Shown piece after piece: positions 10,393-12,055 of a stretch of 12,055 nt of DNA. Below the pieces are notes generated by a model. It was not told the origin of the DNA. It ran no database searches and worked only from the letters and a program-made list of their open reading frames with translations. The first letter of the stretch is position 1, and every line of letters starts with the position of its first letter. The DNA lies in assembly GCA_023411445.1 (NCBI GenBank), contig JAEYOT010000712.1:1-12055 (forward strand), written 5' to 3'. Source of the stretch: Pseudomonadota bacterium. Lineage in GTDB: Bacteria; Myxococcota_A; Polyangia; Polyangiales; Polyangiaceae. Both the position numbers and the translations under genes were made by a program.

Positions 10393-10498
10393 GTACCACG
10401 GCTGCATTGGCGGGAACTTGTGCCCCTGAACTTTGGGAGGAGGAGGCCGTACTCCTGCCTCGGCACCCACTCTCCACTTTAAGCTGCGAGGAAGCTCC

Positions 10499-10864
10499 GT
10501 GAAGAAGGTACTGGTCGTCGACGACTCAGAAACGATTCGTCTCGAAGTGAGCCGAACGCTCGGTCAAGCCGGTTTTGCCGTGCTGGAGGCGCGGGACGGT
10601 GCTGAGGGGCGCGCGACCGCGACGAAGAATCCGGACCTTTCGCTGCTGGTGTTGGACGTGAACATGCCAGTGATGAACGGTCTGGACATGTTGGAGCGGC
10701 TCCGTCAGAACCCCATCACCGCGGACATTCCAGTGCTCCTGATGACGACCGAGGCGGAAGACCGCCTGATCGAACGGGCCCGGAAGGCAGGCGCCAAGGG
10801 CTGGTTCATCAAGCCGGTTAAGCCAGAGATGTTGCTCATGGCTACCAACAAGCTGGCGCGCTGA
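10499..10864 (+). CDS. Stand-alone CheY-like response regulator
   Basis: A 121-residue single receiver domain with no output domain. Acidic residues D8 and D9, phosphoacceptor D53 (LVLDVNMP), T83 and K105 (GWFIKP) are all present. The aromatic switch position is W102, where CheY has Tyr. The GTG at 10499 is chosen because GAGGA (10488-10492) lies 6 nt before it and VKKVLVVDD begins the fold. An upstream TTG at 10433 would add an unconserved tail. The next gene begins 10 nt after its stop, so the two form an operon. Phosphoryl transfer from an unlinked kinase and removal by the adjacent CheX-like proteins is the likely cycle. The output, such as motor or pilus control, cannot be told from this window. 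Confidence 0.93.
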   Translation: MKKVLVVDDSETIRLEVSRTLGQAGFAVLEARDGAEGRATATKNPDLSLLVLDVNMPVMNGLDMLERLRQNPITADIPVLLMTTEAEDRLIERARKAGAKGWFIKPVKPEMLLMATNKLAR

Positions 10865-10874
10865 AGGGGGAAGC

Positions 10875-11381
10875 ATGTTCGTCGAGCGCTCAGAGACCAC
10901 GCGAGCCATCCAAGCGCTAGCTGGACAAGCTTGTGTCGAGCTGCTGCAAGCGTACAGCGTCCCACTGACGCCTGCGCAAGGTTGGGCGGAGTCGGATGAG
11001 GTGATGTTCTCGGGCGTGATGGGCTTCGTTGGTGACCGCGTGCGCGGCACCTGCCTGCTGGCTGCGCCGCAGGGCACCGTGCAGGCGGCCGCTCCGAAAG
11101 ACGCTGGCGCGCGTGACTGGGTTGGCGAGCTCGCCAATCAATTGGTGGGGCGTCTGAAGGCGAAGCTGATGGCGCGCGGCGCGACCATCGCGCTCAGCAC
11201 GCCCGTGGTGTTGCGCGGCGTGAGGCTCTCACCGCTGCCCCGCACGGACGTGGACCCTGTGGTGTTCCAGAGCCCGTCCGGCAAGGTGCTGGTGTGGCTG
11301 GAGGTGGAGATCGAGGACGATTTCCAGCTAGGCGAAGAGCGGCCGCTCTCCGCCAGCGAGGGCGAGCTCCTGGTTTTCTGA
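10875..11381 (+). CDS. CheX-like phosphatase domain protein (second paralogue)
   Basis: A 168-residue protein from ATG 10875, with an AAGGGG ribosome site just upstream. It lies 10 nt after the receiver gene, so the two are translated from one transcript. It shares the CheX-like fold with the protein encoded at 9771-10355. DWVGELANQLVGRLK (81-95) provides D81, E85 and N88 of the D-x3-E-x2-N catalytic motif. The strand STPVVLRGV and the EGELLVF terminus also correspond. It lacks the Pro/Ser-rich N-terminal tail of the other copy. It probably dephosphorylates the receiver encoded immediately before it. The pairing is inferred from gene order. Because the sequences differ widely outside the motif, the copies have probably diverged in partner or localisation. 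Confidence 0.82.
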   Translation: MFVERSETTRAIQALAGQACVELLQAYSVPLTPAQGWAESDEVMFSGVMGFVGDRVRGTCLLAAPQGTVQAAAPKDAGARDWVGELANQLVGRLKAKLMARGATIALSTPVVLRGVRLSPLPRTDVDPVVFQSPSGKVLVWLEVEIEDDFQLGEERPLSASEGELLVF

Positions 11382-11413
11382 GCTGCCGCGACGGCCCTCC
11401 CATCGGCTACTCA

Positions 11414-12055
11414 TTAGATGAGGTCGAAGCCGACTCGTAGCGTCAAGGTCGGTACGATGCCGTAGGTCTCGAGCGCGTCGTCTGCCTGCTTCGCGGCGTC
11501 GTTCAGCAGCGGGCTGTCTGGCGCGTTGTCCACCGACGCGATGGTCGTCGTCGAATCGAAGGTGCCCATGACGCCGAGCGCGAGCGCCAGCACGAGACGC
11601 TCAGCGAGCTGACTTTGATAGCCAACCTCGACGAGCCACATGTCGAGCTTCGTCGTCGCGCGGTAGCCACCACCCAAGCGCGCGAGCGCGGGTACGCTGC
11701 TGGACGCGAGATCCAGCGCGCCCTTGGCGTTCAAGTGCGCGTAGCCGACGTCGGCGTAGAGACCGATCGCGCGCAGCGGCTGGATGCCTATTTGCGCGCG
11801 CCAGGTGTGGCCGCGGTAGTCCGCGTCGTGCAGCAAGACATCGGCGTAGGCGTTGTCGCTTGCGGACGCCGCCACACCGGTGAGAAGTCCCATGTAACTG
11901 CCGGGCACCCAACCGTAGGCTCCCGAAAGACGAATCCGCTGCGGTGTTTGAAAGCCGAGCTGCACTCCGATGTCCACCGGCGCGTGCGTCACGCCTTCCA
12001 CCGAGAGGCGCCAGCCTTCGCGCCAGCGCGCGGCTGACTGAATGGCGTCATCTCG
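11414..12055 (-). CDS. Outer-membrane beta-barrel protein, 5' end outside window
   Basis: The frame is open from the right window edge (R-D-D-A-I-Q-S-A-A-R-W) to the TAA at 11416-11414, at least 213 residues, so the N-terminus is missing. The GTG at 12001 lies inside the gene and is not taken as its start. The sequence alternates hydrophobic and polar residues in strand-like blocks with aromatic girdles: RIRLSGAYGWVPGSYMGLL, WRAQIGIQPL, IGLYADVGYAHL, MWLVEVGYQSQ and TLTLRVGFDLI at the end. This is typical of small outer-membrane barrels. A loop near residues 170-195 is polar and Asp/Ala-rich. There is no cysteine. It converges with the cheX-like operon, with 32 nt between stops. Specific function is unknown. 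Confidence 0.7.
   Translation of the reverse strand, partial: RDDAIQSAARWREGWRLSVEGVTHAPVDIGVQLGFQTPQRIRLSGAYGWVPGSYMGLLTGVAASASDNAYADVLLHDADYRGHTWRAQIGIQPLRAIGLYADVGYAHLNAKGALDLASSSVPALARLGGGYRATTKLDMWLVEVGYQSQLAERLVLALALGVMGTFDSTTTIASVDNAPDSPLLNDAAKQADDALETYGIVPTLTLRVGFDLI

Noticed and set aside
10407..10423. Sigma-54-like TTGGCGGG with TTGTGC before the receiver gene
   Set aside because: The GG to GC spacing is 11, not 10, and sigma-54 spacing is strict.

Overview
The window is high-GC bacterial DNA with dense coding and strong G/C bias at third codon positions. Several features resemble myxobacteria (Myxococcota): a lipoprotein with a TonB/AgmX-like tail, a Gly/Ser/Thr-rich surface lipoprotein with a C-type lectin domain, a long MshEN-GAF-HEAT chimera, and an orphan sigma-54 activator. 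This placement rests on family style, not on a search. No mobile element, CRISPR array, tRNA or rRNA was seen.

Layout. 1-1090 (-) is the N-terminal part of a NamZ/DUF1343 exo-muramidase gene that runs off the left edge. Divergent from it, 1209-2573 (+) encodes an NtrC-type response regulator. Then, on the + strand, come a small lipoprotein gene (2645-3184) and a 67-residue tail-anchored membrane protein gene (3235-3438). Facing them is a long minus-strand gene (3484-6153) for MshEN + Pro-rich repeat + GAF-like + HEAT domains without any ATPase. Behind it is a lectin lipoprotein gene (6277-7107, -), then recA (7220-8251, -) with its own terminator. A 421-bp non-coding divergent region separates recA from gap (8673-9665, +), which ends in a clear intrinsic terminator.

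The right part holds a compact signalling island. A CheX-like phosphatase gene (9771-10355, -) is divergent from a two-gene operon of a stand-alone receiver protein (10499-10864, +) and a second CheX-like paralogue (10875-11381, +). Both paralogues keep the D-x3-E-x2-N motif of the CheC/CheX/FliY aspartyl-phosphate phosphatases. No kinase, CheW or receptor lies nearby. The window ends inside a minus-strand outer-membrane beta-barrel gene (11414-12055).

How the genes fit together. RecA and GAPDH are housekeeping. Several of the others concern envelope or signalling functions: muramidase, lipoproteins, barrel, response regulators and phosphatases. The receiver plus two CheX-like proteins is the most system-like unit here. 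The MshEN-HEAT chimera and the unusual residues in RecA are the next most interesting items. I found no clear evidence of an undescribed defence or mobile system.
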